This document shows positions 34,509 to 42,710 of a DNA stretch of 64,000 nt, in pieces. How positions within the stretch are numbered: position 1 is the first letter of the stretch; the number at the start of each line of letters is the position of its first letter. The notes beneath the pieces are model-generated. The model ran no database searches. It saw nothing but the letters and a program-made list of their open reading frames with translations, and had not been told where the DNA came from. Origin of the DNA: JBBROS01 sp965260995 (lineage in GTDB: Bacteria; Pseudomonadota; Alphaproteobacteria; Acetobacterales; Acetobacteraceae); the NCBI GenBank assembly GCA_965260995.1, contig CBDHCD010000001.1:558001-622000 (forward strand), written 5' to 3'. A program made the position numbers and the translations under genes.

Positions 34509-35492
34509 ATGAGCGAGCCGCTGGTGTCCATCGCCGGCCTGCGCGTCGGCTTCCACGACGTTCCGGCACTGCGCGGCGTGGATTTGGAGATACGAGCGGG
34601 GGAGAGCCTCGGCCTCGTGGGCGAGAGCGGGTGCGGCAAGTCCGTCACCTGGCTCGCCGCCCTAGGGCTGCTGCCGTCCGGCGCCGAGGTGCGCGGCAGC
34701 GTGCGGCTGGCCGGGGAAGAAATCTTGGGCGCTCCATCGCCCACGTTGGACCGGGTGCGCGGCGGCCGGGTCGGCATGATCTTCCAGGACCCGGCCAGCG
34801 CGCTCAACCCGGTCCACCGCATCGGCCGGCAGGTCGCGGAAGCCGTGCGCCTGCATCGCGGCCTGCACGGCGAGGCGGCCCGTGCGGAGGCGCTACGGCT
34901 GCTGGACCAGGTCGGCATCCCGGACGCGGCGCGGCGGCTCGACGCGTACCCGCACGAGATGTCGGGCGGACAGAACCAGCGGGTGATGATCGCGATCGCG
35001 TTGGCGGGCCGCCCGGCGTTGCTGGTCGCCGACGAGCCGACCACCGCGCTCGACGCCACAATCCAGGCCGGCATCCTCGATCTGCTGCGTCGGTTGCAGG
35101 CCGAGACCGGGATGGCGCTGGTGCTGATCAGCCACGACCTGGGCGTGGTGGCCGAGACCTGCGCGCGGGTGTGCGTGATGTATGCCGGTCGCATCGTCGA
35201 GGACGCGCCGGCGGCGGCGCTGTTCGCCGGCCCGGCGCACCCCTACGCGGCCGGGCTGCTGGCCGCCCTGCCGGATATCGACGGCCCTCGCCGGCGCTTG
35301 GCCGGGATCGCCGGTGGGGTGCCGGAACCGTGGAACATGCCGCCGGGCTGCGCGTTCGCGCCGCGTTGCCCGGCCGCGATCCCGGCTTGCGACGCCCGCA
35401 CGCCCGCGCTGCGCCCGGTCGGACCCGGCCGAAGCGCCGCCTGCATCCGCGCCGAGGCCGTGGTGGCGTCAACCGCGCCCGAGTACGCTTGA
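34509..35492 (+). CDS. ABC transporter ATPase (DppD/OppD type)
   Basis: 327 residues. Walker A GESGCGKS, Q-loop MIFQDPASALNP, signature MSGGQNQRVMIA, Walker B LLVADEPTTALD and switch His in LISHDLGVV are all present. The C-terminal oligopeptide-transporter domain ends with the Cys-rich PPGCAFAPRCPAAIPAC motif, in which the cysteines can bind an iron-sulfur cluster in this family. It starts 7 bp after the binding-protein stop and overlaps the next ATPase. It powers import together with the partner ATPase. Confidence 0.92.
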   Translation: MSEPLVSIAGLRVGFHDVPALRGVDLEIRAGESLGLVGESGCGKSVTWLAALGLLPSGAEVRGSVRLAGEEILGAPSPTLDRVRGGRVGMIFQDPASALNPVHRIGRQVAEAVRLHRGLHGEAARAEALRLLDQVGIPDAARRLDAYPHEMSGGQNQRVMIAIALAGRPALLVADEPTTALDATIQAGILDLLRRLQAETGMALVLISHDLGVVAETCARVCVMYAGRIVEDAPAAALFAGPAHPYAAGLLAALPDIDGPRRRLAGIAGGVPEPWNMPPGCAFAPRCPAAIPACDARTPALRPVGPGRSAACIRAEAVVASTAPEYA

Positions 35493-36460
35493 TGCTGCTG
35501 GAGCTGGACGGCGTCGCCCGGCGCTACGCGTCCCGCCGCGGCGTGTTCGCCCGGCCCGGCGTCGTCCGCGCGGTCGATGGGGTCAGCCTCCGCGTGCCAG
35601 CCGGGCGCACCTTGGGCGTCGTCGGTGAAAGCGGCTGCGGCAAGAGCACGACCGGACGGATCGCTCTCGGGCTTGAACGCCCGGACGTGGGAACGGTGCG
35701 GTTCAAAGGCGCTCCCATGCCGGCGCCGGGCAGCGCCGCCTGGCGCCGCCTTCGGGGTGCCATGCAACTCGTGCCGCAGGACCCGTTGGGCGCGCTGGAC
35801 CGCCGCATGACCGTCGCCGCCCAAATCGCCGAACCGCTCGCCATCCACGGCCTGCCGGACCGCGCCGAGCGCGTCGCCGGCTTGCTGCGCCAGGTCGGCC
35901 TGCGCCCGGACCAGGCGGCGCGGCACCCGCACGCGCTCAGCGGCGGCCAGCGCCAGCGCGCCGTGCTGGCCCGGGCGCTCGCCACCGACCCGGCCTTGCT
36001 GGTGCTGGACGAGCCGGTCAGCGCCCTCGACGTGTCCATCCAGGCCGGCATCGTCAACCTGCTCACCGACCTGCAGGAGGCGCGCGGCCTGGCCATGCTG
36101 TTCATCAGCCACGACCTCCGCGTCGTGCGCCAGGTCAGCCACGAAGTCGCCGTCATGTATCTCGGGCGCGTGGTGGAGCAGGGCGACCCGGAAGCGATCT
36201 TCCGCGCGCCCGCGCATCCCTACGCCCGCGCCCTCGTCTCGGCCATCCCGGTGCCGGGGCCGAGGCGGATGGAGCGCATCATCCTTTCCGGCGATCCGCC
36301 CAACCCAGCGAACCGTCCGTCCGGCTGCGCCTTTCACCCCCGCTGCCCAGCCGCCGCCGGACTGTGCCGTGTCGAGGACCCGGCGCTGAAGCCGATGCCG
36401 GACGGCCGCCTGGCCGCGTGCCACGTCGCCCACGGCGACGCCATGGCAGCCGCCGCGTGA
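35492..36460 (+). CDS. ABC transporter ATPase (DppF/OppF type)
   Basis: 322 residues, start ATG overlapping the previous stop (TGATG). Walker A GESGCGKST, signature LSGGQRQRAVLARALA, Walker B LLVLDEPVSALD, H-loop FISHDLRVVRQ, and the C-terminal RPSGCAFHPRCPAAAGLC cysteine motif. It heterodimerises with the ATPase upstream. The next reading frame begins within its stop codon. Confidence 0.92.
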   Translation: MLLELDGVARRYASRRGVFARPGVVRAVDGVSLRVPAGRTLGVVGESGCGKSTTGRIALGLERPDVGTVRFKGAPMPAPGSAAWRRLRGAMQLVPQDPLGALDRRMTVAAQIAEPLAIHGLPDRAERVAGLLRQVGLRPDQAARHPHALSGGQRQRAVLARALATDPALLVLDEPVSALDVSIQAGIVNLLTDLQEARGLAMLFISHDLRVVRQVSHEVAVMYLGRVVEQGDPEAIFRAPAHPYARALVSAIPVPGPRRMERIILSGDPPNPANRPSGCAFHPRCPAAAGLCRVEDPALKPMPDGRLAACHVAHGDAMAAAA

Positions 36461-36915
36461 TCGACCGCCATACCCTGCTCGCCGCGTCCGTCGCTGCCCT
36501 GCCGCGCGTGGCCGTGGGGCAGCCGGAACGGCCCAGCCTGACGGTCGCGGTGCAGGAGATCGCCGGCACCGGCGGCCTCTACCCGCCGCGCGAGCAGTCC
36601 GCCAACGCCGGCGAGCGGTGGATCGGCCTGATCCTCGAGGCGCCGACCTCGCCCGGCCAGCAACGCGCGACGCAGGATCCGCCGGGCTTGGCCGTGGACC
36701 GGTGCCCGATCGACGGATGCACCGTCAGGCCGCGGCTCCGCCCCGGCGTGGTGATGCGCGACGGCGGCATTCTGACCGCCGAAGCCGTCGACTTCCGCTT
36801 CGGCCCGCGCATGGTCGCGCCACAACCCGGCCTGCCCGCCGACACCGCTGCCCCCGCCTCGCCGCCGTTGTTCATCGACCTGTCGCGTTGTGGTTACGGA
36901 GGCGGCTCCGGGTGA
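36457..36915 (+). pseudogene. Truncated, decaying copy of the solute-binding protein
   Basis: 152 residues from a GTG overlapping the ATPase stop. The start (DRHTLLAASVAALPRVAVGQ, then LTVAVQEIAGTGGLYPPREQ) aligns with the N-terminus of the binding protein at 32876 (VTIAVQKIANSNTLDDLREQ), as does ILTAEAVDFRFGPRMV with EMTAEDVAFSFGPERM. The ligand-binding lobes after residue about 120 are missing, and the middle has diverged strongly. The frame is still open and overlaps the permease start (GTGA), so translation coupling through the operon is kept. It looks like a decayed tandem paralogue retained as a spacer. Confidence 0.75.
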
Positions 36916-37832
36916 TCCGCTTCCTCGCCCTTCGCACCGGCCGCGCGCTGCTGACGATCCTGCTGGTCGTGACCTTCGCCTTCGTCGTGCTGCGCCTGTC
37001 CGGCGACCCGGCGCTGCTGATCCTGAGCGTGGACGCGCCCGCCGAAGCCGTCGCCGCGTTTCGCCAGGCCTGGGGCCTCGACCGGCCGCTCTGGGCGCAA
37101 TACCTGGCCTACGTCGGCCAAGTGCTGCACGGCGACCTCGGCCAATCCATGCGCGACGGCCGGCCGGCCGCCGAACTGGTGCTGGAGCGCCTGCCCGCGA
37201 CCCTGGTGCTGACAGTGCCCGCCCTGCTGCTGAAGATCGGCGTCGGCATCCCGGCGGGCGTGCAAGCGGCGCTGCACCGCGGCTCCATCACCGACCGTCT
37301 GGTCATGGCCGCCGCCGTCGCCGGTTTCACGGTGCCGAGCTTCGTGCTCGGCCTGGTCCTGGTGCTGATCTTCGCCGTCAAGCTCGGCTGGCTTCCCTCC
37401 GGCGGCCAGGACAGCCCGCTCAGCCCCATCTTGCCGGTCCTCACCCTCGGCGTCGGCGGTGCCGCGATCCTGGCGCGCTTCACGCGCAGCGCCATGCTGG
37501 ACGTGCTGGGCCAGCCCTACATCCGCGCCGCTATGGCCAAGGGCGTGCCCTGGCGCGCCGTGGTGCGCGGCCACGCCTTGCCGAACGCCGCCATCCCGAC
37601 GGTCACCATCGTCGGCTTCATGGTTGGCAGCTTACTGGCCGGCGCGGTGGTGGTCGAGAGCGTGTTCAGTTGGCCCGGCGTCGGCCGTTTGCTGGTGGTC
37701 GCGGTTTCCAACCGGGACCTCGCGGTGGTGCAGTGCGTCCTGCTGCTGGTGGCGGCCACGATGGTGACGGCGAACCTGGCCGTCGACCTCGTATACGGCC
37801 TGCTGGACCCGCGCCTGCGGGTGGCGCGCTGA
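36912..37832 (+). CDS. ABC transporter permease (DppB/OppB type)
   Basis: 306 residues, GTG start overlapping the decayed binding-protein frame. Six predicted transmembrane helices, beginning LALRTGRALLTILLVVTFAF. The N-terminal domain GDPALLILSVDAPAEAVAAF and the EAA loop YIRAAMAKGVPWRAVVRGHA with the following LPNAAIP identify DppB-type permeases. It forms the membrane channel with the next gene product. Confidence 0.9.
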   Translation: MIRFLALRTGRALLTILLVVTFAFVVLRLSGDPALLILSVDAPAEAVAAFRQAWGLDRPLWAQYLAYVGQVLHGDLGQSMRDGRPAAELVLERLPATLVLTVPALLLKIGVGIPAGVQAALHRGSITDRLVMAAAVAGFTVPSFVLGLVLVLIFAVKLGWLPSGGQDSPLSPILPVLTLGVGGAAILARFTRSAMLDVLGQPYIRAAMAKGVPWRAVVRGHALPNAAIPTVTIVGFMVGSLLAGAVVVESVFSWPGVGRLLVVAVSNRDLAVVQCVLLLVAATMVTANLAVDLVYGLLDPRLRVAR

Positions 37833-38695
37833 TGTCCGGCGCCGTGCTGCCGCTGGCGGCGGGGCGCGAGGGGAAGCGCTTTTCGATGTTGCCGGGGCTG
37901 GCCTTCGGCTGGATCGCGCTCATGCTGCTGCTGGCCGTGTTCGCGGACGCGCTGCGGCCCTACGGCATCACCCAGCTCGACCTGCGCAGCCGGCTCATGC
38001 CGCCGCTCGGCTTCGGCGGCGTCGCGGCGCACCTCCTGGGGACGGACGAGCTCGGCCGGGACGTGCTCTCCCGCCTGCTGGTGTCGGTCCGCATCTCGCT
38101 GCTGATCGCCTTCGGCGCCACGGCCATGGCAGCCCTGCTCGGCACCGCGCTCGGCTTCCTCGCCGCCCAGTTCCGCGGCTGGGTGGAGCAGGCGGTGCTG
38201 ACGTTGATCGACTTTCAAGCCGCTCTGCCGTTCCTGATCCTGGCGCTGGCGGTGCTGGCCTTTCTCGGCAACACGCTGCCGCTGTTCGTGGCGCTGATGG
38301 GCTTTTACGGCTGGGAACGGCACGCGCGCATCGCCCGCGGCCTGGCGATCTCGGCCGATGCGCAGGGCTACGCCGCTTCGGTGCGGCAGTTGGGAGCCGG
38401 GCCGTGGCGGGTTTACCTGCGCCACGTGCTGCCGAACATCGCTTCCACGCTGATCGTCTCCGCCACGCTGTCGTTCCCCGAGGTGATCCTGCTGGAAAGC
38501 GGCCTCAGTTTCCTGGGCCTCGGCATCCAGCCGCCGATGACCAGCCTCGGCAACATGATCGGCTACGGCCGGGAGTACCTGACCCGTGCGCCGTGGATCC
38601 TGTTGGCGCCGAGCCTCGTCGTGGTGCTCACCACCTTCAGCATCAGCGTGGTGGGTGACTGGCTGCGCGACAGGCTAGACCCGACGTTGACCTGA
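37832..38695 (+). CDS. ABC transporter permease (DppC/OppC type)
   Basis: 287 residues, ATG overlapping the previous stop (TGATG). Motifs: LLGTDELGRDVLSRLLVSVR after the first helix, the EAA loop GYAASVRQLGAGPWRVYLRH with VLPNI, and SFLGLGIQPPMTSLGNMIGY, all typical of DppC. It completes the transporter: one intact binding protein, two ATPases and two permeases, all in the same transcription unit as the phosphonate hydrolase. Confidence 0.9.
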   Translation: MSGAVLPLAAGREGKRFSMLPGLAFGWIALMLLLAVFADALRPYGITQLDLRSRLMPPLGFGGVAAHLLGTDELGRDVLSRLLVSVRISLLIAFGATAMAALLGTALGFLAAQFRGWVEQAVLTLIDFQAALPFLILALAVLAFLGNTLPLFVALMGFYGWERHARIARGLAISADAQGYAASVRQLGAGPWRVYLRHVLPNIASTLIVSATLSFPEVILLESGLSFLGLGIQPPMTSLGNMIGYGREYLTRAPWILLAPSLVVVLTTFSISVVGDWLRDRLDPTLT

Positions 38696-38838
38696 GACGC
38701 TCCCGGCACGGCGTCCGCCCACCTCGCCTCGATGCGCGGCGTTCAGAACCGGTTCGGCCCGGCAAGCCGGACGTCCATGCGGGCACGGCAACAGTTGTCG
38801 GCGCAGGTTGGGCTGGGCGAGAGTGGAGGCAGGACGCG

Positions 38839-39066
38839 CTACAGGTGCTCGCCGAGCGGGGTCCAGCGGAGGAGGTCGTCAGGGACGGCGACGTCGGCCA
38901 GGCGGTCGAGGGCGCGGATGCCGGACGCGCGCCCGTGCAGGGCCTCGATGGCGGCGTCGGGAGAGCGCCAGTGGCCGGCGCGGGCCTTACCTGACCGGAC
39001 CTCCCAACCACGCCCATCTTGGTGCAGGCTGATGACGCCGTGGGGGCCTCGGTACTCGTACGACAT
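38839..39066 (-). CDS. Small protein of unknown function
   Basis: 75 residues, starting MSYEYRGPHGVISLHQDGRG and ending RWTPLGEHL. A GAGGA ribosome-binding site lies 9 bases before this ATG, which decides the start; an upstream Met at 39129 is in frame. No signal peptide or membrane segment. The sequence looks like a small folded domain (DAAIEALHGRASGIRALDRL, then ADVAVPDDLLRW). I do not recognise it. It is transcribed divergently from the plcP-like operon, about 300 bp away. Confidence 0.6.
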   Translation of the reverse strand: MSYEYRGPHGVISLHQDGRGWEVRSGKARAGHWRSPDAAIEALHGRASGIRALDRLADVAVPDDLLRWTPLGEHL

Positions 39067-39362
39067 GCCGCCATTTCCTCGGCCGATTGCCTGTTCCGGA
39101 CTGTGCCGAACCGACATTGGTGAGTCCATCACGTCCTTATCACGATGAGCGGACCTGTCTCGGCGGGATGGCGGAGGCAGGCTTCGCCTTCGCCGGCACC
39201 GGGCGCGTCCGCGGCCGGGACGCCGGTTCGGCACGTGCCGAACCAGGCGTCCGAGGACGCTGGCGAAGTCCGCTGGCCGGCTCGCAGCGAAGGCCGGGCG
39301 ACGGGAGAACGTCACGCAAGCTTAATGATGCGACTCCGGGGAAGAACGATAGGAACGGCGGC
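39067..39362. other. Divergent intergenic region upstream of plcP
   Basis: Contains an exact direct repeat ATCACG with an 11-bp period (39128-39133 and 39139-39144), the spacing used by OmpR/PhoB-type regulators, and a GGTTCGGCACGTGCCGAACC palindrome (about 39229-39248) with an extended dyad. No gene is evident. Confidence 0.5.
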
Positions 39363-40178
39363 ATGAACGCGTCCGCACCCGTCGTCCGATACCGAAGTGT
39401 CTTCCTGTCGGACATCCACCTCGGCACGCGCGGCGCACGAACCGACTTCCTGTTGGACTTCCTTCGAGCCACGTCCTGCGACCATCTCTACTTGGTCGGC
39501 GACATCGTGGACGGCTGGAAGCTGCGCCGGTCTTGGTATTGGGACGCGGCGCACGACGAGGTGCTGCGGCTGGTGCTGAAGCGGGCGCGCGACGGCACGG
39601 CGGTGACGTATATCCCCGGGAACCACGACGAGGCGCTGCGGGACTGGGTGCCGCTGGCCGCCGAGGTCGCCGGCGTGCGGCTGGCCAAGGACGCCGTGCA
39701 CGTCACCGCGGCCGGGTTGCGGCTGCTGGTCATGCACGGCGACGAGTTCGACAGCGTCGTGCGCTACGCCAAGCTCCTGGCCACCCTCGGCGACCGCGCC
39801 TACACGGTGGCGCTGGCGCTGAACCAGGTGTTCAATGTCGTCCGCCGCCACTTGGGCTACCCTTACTGGTCGCTGTCGCAATGGCTGAAAGGCCGGGTCA
39901 AGGGCGCCGTCGCCGCCATCGACGGGTTCGAGCAGGCCCTCGCCGGCCATGCCCGAGCCGGCGGCTTCGACGGCGTCGTCTGCGGCCACATCCACCGGCC
40001 GGCGATGCGCGACGTCGGCGGCGTGCTCTACCTGAACGACGGCGACTGGGTGGAGAGTTGCACGGCCCTGGTGGAGCACCGCGACGGCGCGTTGGAGCTG
40101 ATCGACTGGCCGGCGCGCCGCAACCTGTCCTTCGCGGCGCCGCGCCGGGCCGCGGGGGACCTGGCGCCGGCGGCGTGA
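39363..40178 (+). CDS. plcP: PlcP-like metallophosphoesterase (phosphate-stress phospholipase C)
   Basis: 271 residues. Calcineurin-like fold with SDIHLGTRG (D17, H19), VGDIVDGW, IPGNHDEALRD, LVMHGDEFDSVVRYAK, VVCGHIHRPAMRD and LNDGDWVESCTALVEHRDG. These blocks are those of PlcP, which removes head groups from phospholipids under phosphate starvation. Automated annotation often names it UDP-2,3-diacylglucosamine hydrolase. The immediate downstream gene is an Agt-like glycosyltransferase, the classic PlcP partner that converts the freed diacylglycerol to glycolipid. It overlaps that gene by one base (TGATG). The alternative, a true LpxH, is less likely because of this context and the SCTALVE ending. 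Confidence 0.8.
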   Translation: MNASAPVVRYRSVFLSDIHLGTRGARTDFLLDFLRATSCDHLYLVGDIVDGWKLRRSWYWDAAHDEVLRLVLKRARDGTAVTYIPGNHDEALRDWVPLAAEVAGVRLAKDAVHVTAAGLRLLVMHGDEFDSVVRYAKLLATLGDRAYTVALALNQVFNVVRRHLGYPYWSLSQWLKGRVKGAVAAIDGFEQALAGHARAGGFDGVVCGHIHRPAMRDVGGVLYLNDGDWVESCTALVEHRDGALELIDWPARRNLSFAAPRRAAGDLAPAA

Positions 40179-41212
40179 TGGCCAGGCGGATCGCCATCGT
40201 TTCCGACACTTGGCACCCGCAGGTCAAGGGCGTGGTGCGGACGTTGGCGGCGGTGGCGACGGAGCTGCGACGCATGGGCCACGCGGCCGAGGTGTTCGGC
40301 CCCGACCGCTTCCGCACCGTGCCGTGTCCCACCTACGCGGAGATACGCCTGGCGGTGCTGCCGGGGCGGCGGTTGCGGCGGCTGCTGGAGGCATTCGGGC
40401 CGGGGTGCCTGCACATCGCGACGGAGGGGCCGCTCGGGCGGGCGGCGCGAGCCTGGGCGATGGAGGGCGGGCGCCGCTTCACCACCAGCCTGCACACGCG
40501 CTTCCCCGACTACGTCCAGACGCGCACCGGGCTGCCGGCCGAGGCCGGCTGGTCCTTGCTGCGGCATTTCCACGCCCCGGCGGCCGCCACGCTGGTCGCG
40601 ACGGAGAGCCTGGAGCGGGAGCTGTCCGCGCGTGGGTTCGAGCGCCTGCGGCGATGGCCGCGCGGCGTCGACACCGAGCTGTTCCGGCCGGAGGACCCGT
40701 TCGGGCGCGGGGAGCGATGGGACCTGCCGCGCCCGGTGTTCCTCCATGCCGGGCGGGTGGCGGTCGAGAAGAACCTGCCGGCCTTCCTCGATCTCGACCT
40801 GCCCGGCAGCAAGGTGGTGGTGGGCGACGGCCCGTTGCTGCCGGAGCTGAGACGGCGCTACCCCGGCGTGCGGTTCGTGGGCAATCGGGCCGGGCCGTCG
40901 CTGGCCCGAGCCTACGCCGGGGCGGACGCGCTCGTGTTCCCGTCCCGCACCGACACCTTCGGTTTGGTCATGCTGGAAGCATTGGCGTGCGGGACGCCGG
41001 TGGCCGCGTTCCCCGTGCCGGGGCCGCTCGACGTGCTGACGCCCGAAACCGGGGTGATGCGCGAGGATCTCCGGGCGGCGGCCCTCGCGGCGCTGCGGCT
41101 CGACCGGGCGTCGTGCCGGGCGGCGGCCGGGCGGCGGTCGTGGCAAGCCAGCGCCGAGCACTTCTTCGCCAGCCTCGTGCGGCTGCGCGGGGCGGAGCGG
41201 CTGGTCGCGTGA
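40178..41212 (+). CDS. agt: GT4 glycosyltransferase, Agt-like glycolipid synthase
   Basis: 344 residues, GT-B fold. N-terminal RIAIVSDTWHPQVKGVVRTL, then FTTSLHTRFPDYVQTRTGLP, WPRGVDTELFRPEDPF, then the nucleotide-sugar motif FPSRTDTFGLVMLEALACGT with PVAAFPVPGP. This arrangement is typical of the diacylglycerol glycosyltransferases that replace phospholipids in phosphate-starved alphaproteobacteria. The start overlaps the plcP stop; the next glycosyltransferase overlaps its own stop. The sugar donor cannot be told from sequence. It acts at the cytoplasmic face of the inner membrane. Confidence 0.75.
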   Translation: MARRIAIVSDTWHPQVKGVVRTLAAVATELRRMGHAAEVFGPDRFRTVPCPTYAEIRLAVLPGRRLRRLLEAFGPGCLHIATEGPLGRAARAWAMEGGRRFTTSLHTRFPDYVQTRTGLPAEAGWSLLRHFHAPAAATLVATESLERELSARGFERLRRWPRGVDTELFRPEDPFGRGERWDLPRPVFLHAGRVAVEKNLPAFLDLDLPGSKVVVGDGPLLPELRRRYPGVRFVGNRAGPSLARAYAGADALVFPSRTDTFGLVMLEALACGTPVAAFPVPGPLDVLTPETGVMREDLRAAALAALRLDRASCRAAAGRRSWQASAEHFFASLVRLRGAERLVA

Positions 41213-41997
41213 CGCCGCCGCCGCGGCGCCCGACGCCCGTGCCGGGTCCGGGTCCGGGTCCGGTGCAGGTGAGCTTCGTCGTTCCCGCATACAACGAGGA
41301 AGCGCGGTTGCCGGCCTGCCTCGCCGCGATCCGGGCGGAGATCGACCGCGCGCGGTGCCCGGCCGAAGTGGTGGTGGTGAACAACGCCAGCACCGACGCC
41401 ACGGCCGAGGTCGCCGCCGGGTTCGCGGGCGTCACGATCGTGGACCAGCCGTTGAAGGGGCTGGTGCAGGCGCGCAGCGCCGGGTTCGCGGTGACGCGGG
41501 GCGAGCTGGTGGCGAACATCGACGCCGACACGCTGGTGCCGTGCGGCTGGCTGGACACCGTGCTGGAAGAGTTCGGGCGGGATCCGGCGCTCGTCGCACT
41601 GAGCGGGCCGTATGATTACCACGACGTGCCGCCGCGCGTGCGATGGACGGCGCGGGCGTTCTATGGGGTGGCCTACGCGGCCTACCTGCTCAACCGCCGC
41701 GTGCTGGGCGTCGGCAGCATGGTGCAGGGAGGAAACTTCGTCGTTCGGCGCTGGGCGCTGGTGCGCGCGGGCGGGTTCGACCCGCGCTTCACCTTCTACG
41801 GCGAGGACACCGACATCGCCCGGCGCATGAGCCGCGTCGGCCGGGTGACGTTCACCTGGGCGTTGATGGCCAAGTCGTCGGGGCGACGGCTGCAGGGCGA
41901 CGGGCTGCTGCTGACCGGCTTGCGCTACAGCGCCAACTATCTCTGGGCGACGTTCCTGCGCCGGCCGTTCACCGGCGCCTGGAACGACTACCGCTGA
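41209..41997 (+). CDS. GT2-family glycosyltransferase
   Basis: 262 residues, GTG start overlapping the previous stop (GTGA). A proline-rich leader (PPPRRPTPVPGPGPG) precedes the GT-A domain: SFVVPAYNEEARLPACLAAI, VVVNNASTDATAEVA, ANIDADTLVPCGWLD (DxD) and FTFYGEDTDIARRMSRVGRV (ED acceptor-binding motif). No long membrane anchor. It probably adds a further sugar or acts on an alternative acceptor in the same lipid-remodelling pathway; this follows only from the operon structure. Confidence 0.8.
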   Translation: MTPPPRRPTPVPGPGPGPVQVSFVVPAYNEEARLPACLAAIRAEIDRARCPAEVVVVNNASTDATAEVAAGFAGVTIVDQPLKGLVQARSAGFAVTRGELVANIDADTLVPCGWLDTVLEEFGRDPALVALSGPYDYHDVPPRVRWTARAFYGVAYAAYLLNRRVLGVGSMVQGGNFVVRRWALVRAGGFDPRFTFYGEDTDIARRMSRVGRVTFTWALMAKSSGRRLQGDGLLLTGLRYSANYLWATFLRRPFTGAWNDYR

Positions 41998-42163
41998 GGC
42001 GGGCGGGCGGCCCGCTCCCCGGCGTGGCGGATCACGCAGGAAGGCCGCCCCGGCGGGCCGCCGGCGGCGAACGCTCGGGTCGCCGGCGACATGAGATGCT
42101 CACGTTGCGACGGCGGTGGCGGCTCATAGGCTTGTCCCTGCATTCGAGAGACGAGGCGCGACG

Positions 42164-42574
42164 ATGTCGGATTTCACCGTCAACAGCCTGCCGGCTGCCG
42201 GGCAGCGCGGCCCGAAGCTGGACCACAAGCCCCACAAGGTCGGCACCGTCGGCTTCTTCGTCGTGCTCGCCGCCGGGCTCGCCTACGTGGCCCACAGCGT
42301 CGGCGACGACGAGTCGTTTTTCTTCCGCCGCGCCGAAGGCAAGCTGCGCCTGCGCGCCACCAACCTGCAGACGTTCCTGAAGATGGCGGACGGCGTGGAC
42401 AACGAAACCTGGCAATGGCACCTGGGCCGCGGCAACATCTCGGCCTGGATCGAGACCAGCATCAAGGACCGGGAGCTGGCCGCCGAAGTCAGCGCCGTCG
42501 AGCAGGCGGGCGGCGACGACGCGAAGCGCCGGGTGCGCGAGGCCATCGAGCGCCGCTACACACTGCCCGCGTGA
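42164..42574 (+). CDS. Hypothetical membrane-anchored protein
   Basis: 136 residues from the ATG at 42164 (MSDFTVNSLPAAGQRGPKLD). One hydrophobic helix (VGTVGFFVVLAAGLAYVA) is followed by a domain with NLQTFLKMADGVDNETWQWH and LGRGNISAWIETSIKDRELA. That last block resembles a short motif found in various bacterial proteins of unknown role (W..HL..G..S.WI...IKD.ELA). No family name can be given. It lies between the lipid-remodelling genes and the PhoX-like gene, so it may share regulation with them. Confidence 0.6.
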   Translation: MSDFTVNSLPAAGQRGPKLDHKPHKVGTVGFFVVLAAGLAYVAHSVGDDESFFFRRAEGKLRLRATNLQTFLKMADGVDNETWQWHLGRGNISAWIETSIKDRELAAEVSAVEQAGGDDAKRRVREAIERRYTLPA

Positions 42575-42666
42575 GGCGGGGCGACCGCGCCGTGCCCGCC
42601 GGGCCGTGAGGCCGCCGGCGGGACGCCGCTTAGGGCGGCAACGATCCGCGCGGGCGGAACCATTCG

Positions 42667-42710
42667 CGCCAGACCTTCGCCAGACTTTCGCAAGACCTCC
42701 GGCAGACCGC
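42667..42710 (+). repeat. Four tandem 11-bp imperfect direct repeats upstream of the PhoX-like gene
   Basis: Units CGCCAGACCTT, CGCCAGACTTT, CGCAAGACCTC and CGGCAGACCGC follow each other with exact 11-bp period, 125 bp before the start of the phosphatase gene. An 11-bp direct-repeat period is what OmpR/PhoB-class response regulators recognise. The unit itself does not match the canonical Pho half-site. A further 11-bp-phased pair, CCGTCAC-GCAA-CGGTCTC, follows at 42749-42766. Confidence 0.6.

Noticed and set aside
39363..40178. Calling the metallophosphoesterase lpxH
   Set aside because: The fold alone would allow it, but the ending WVESCTALVE, the length and the overlap with an Agt-like glycosyltransferase fit PlcP better.
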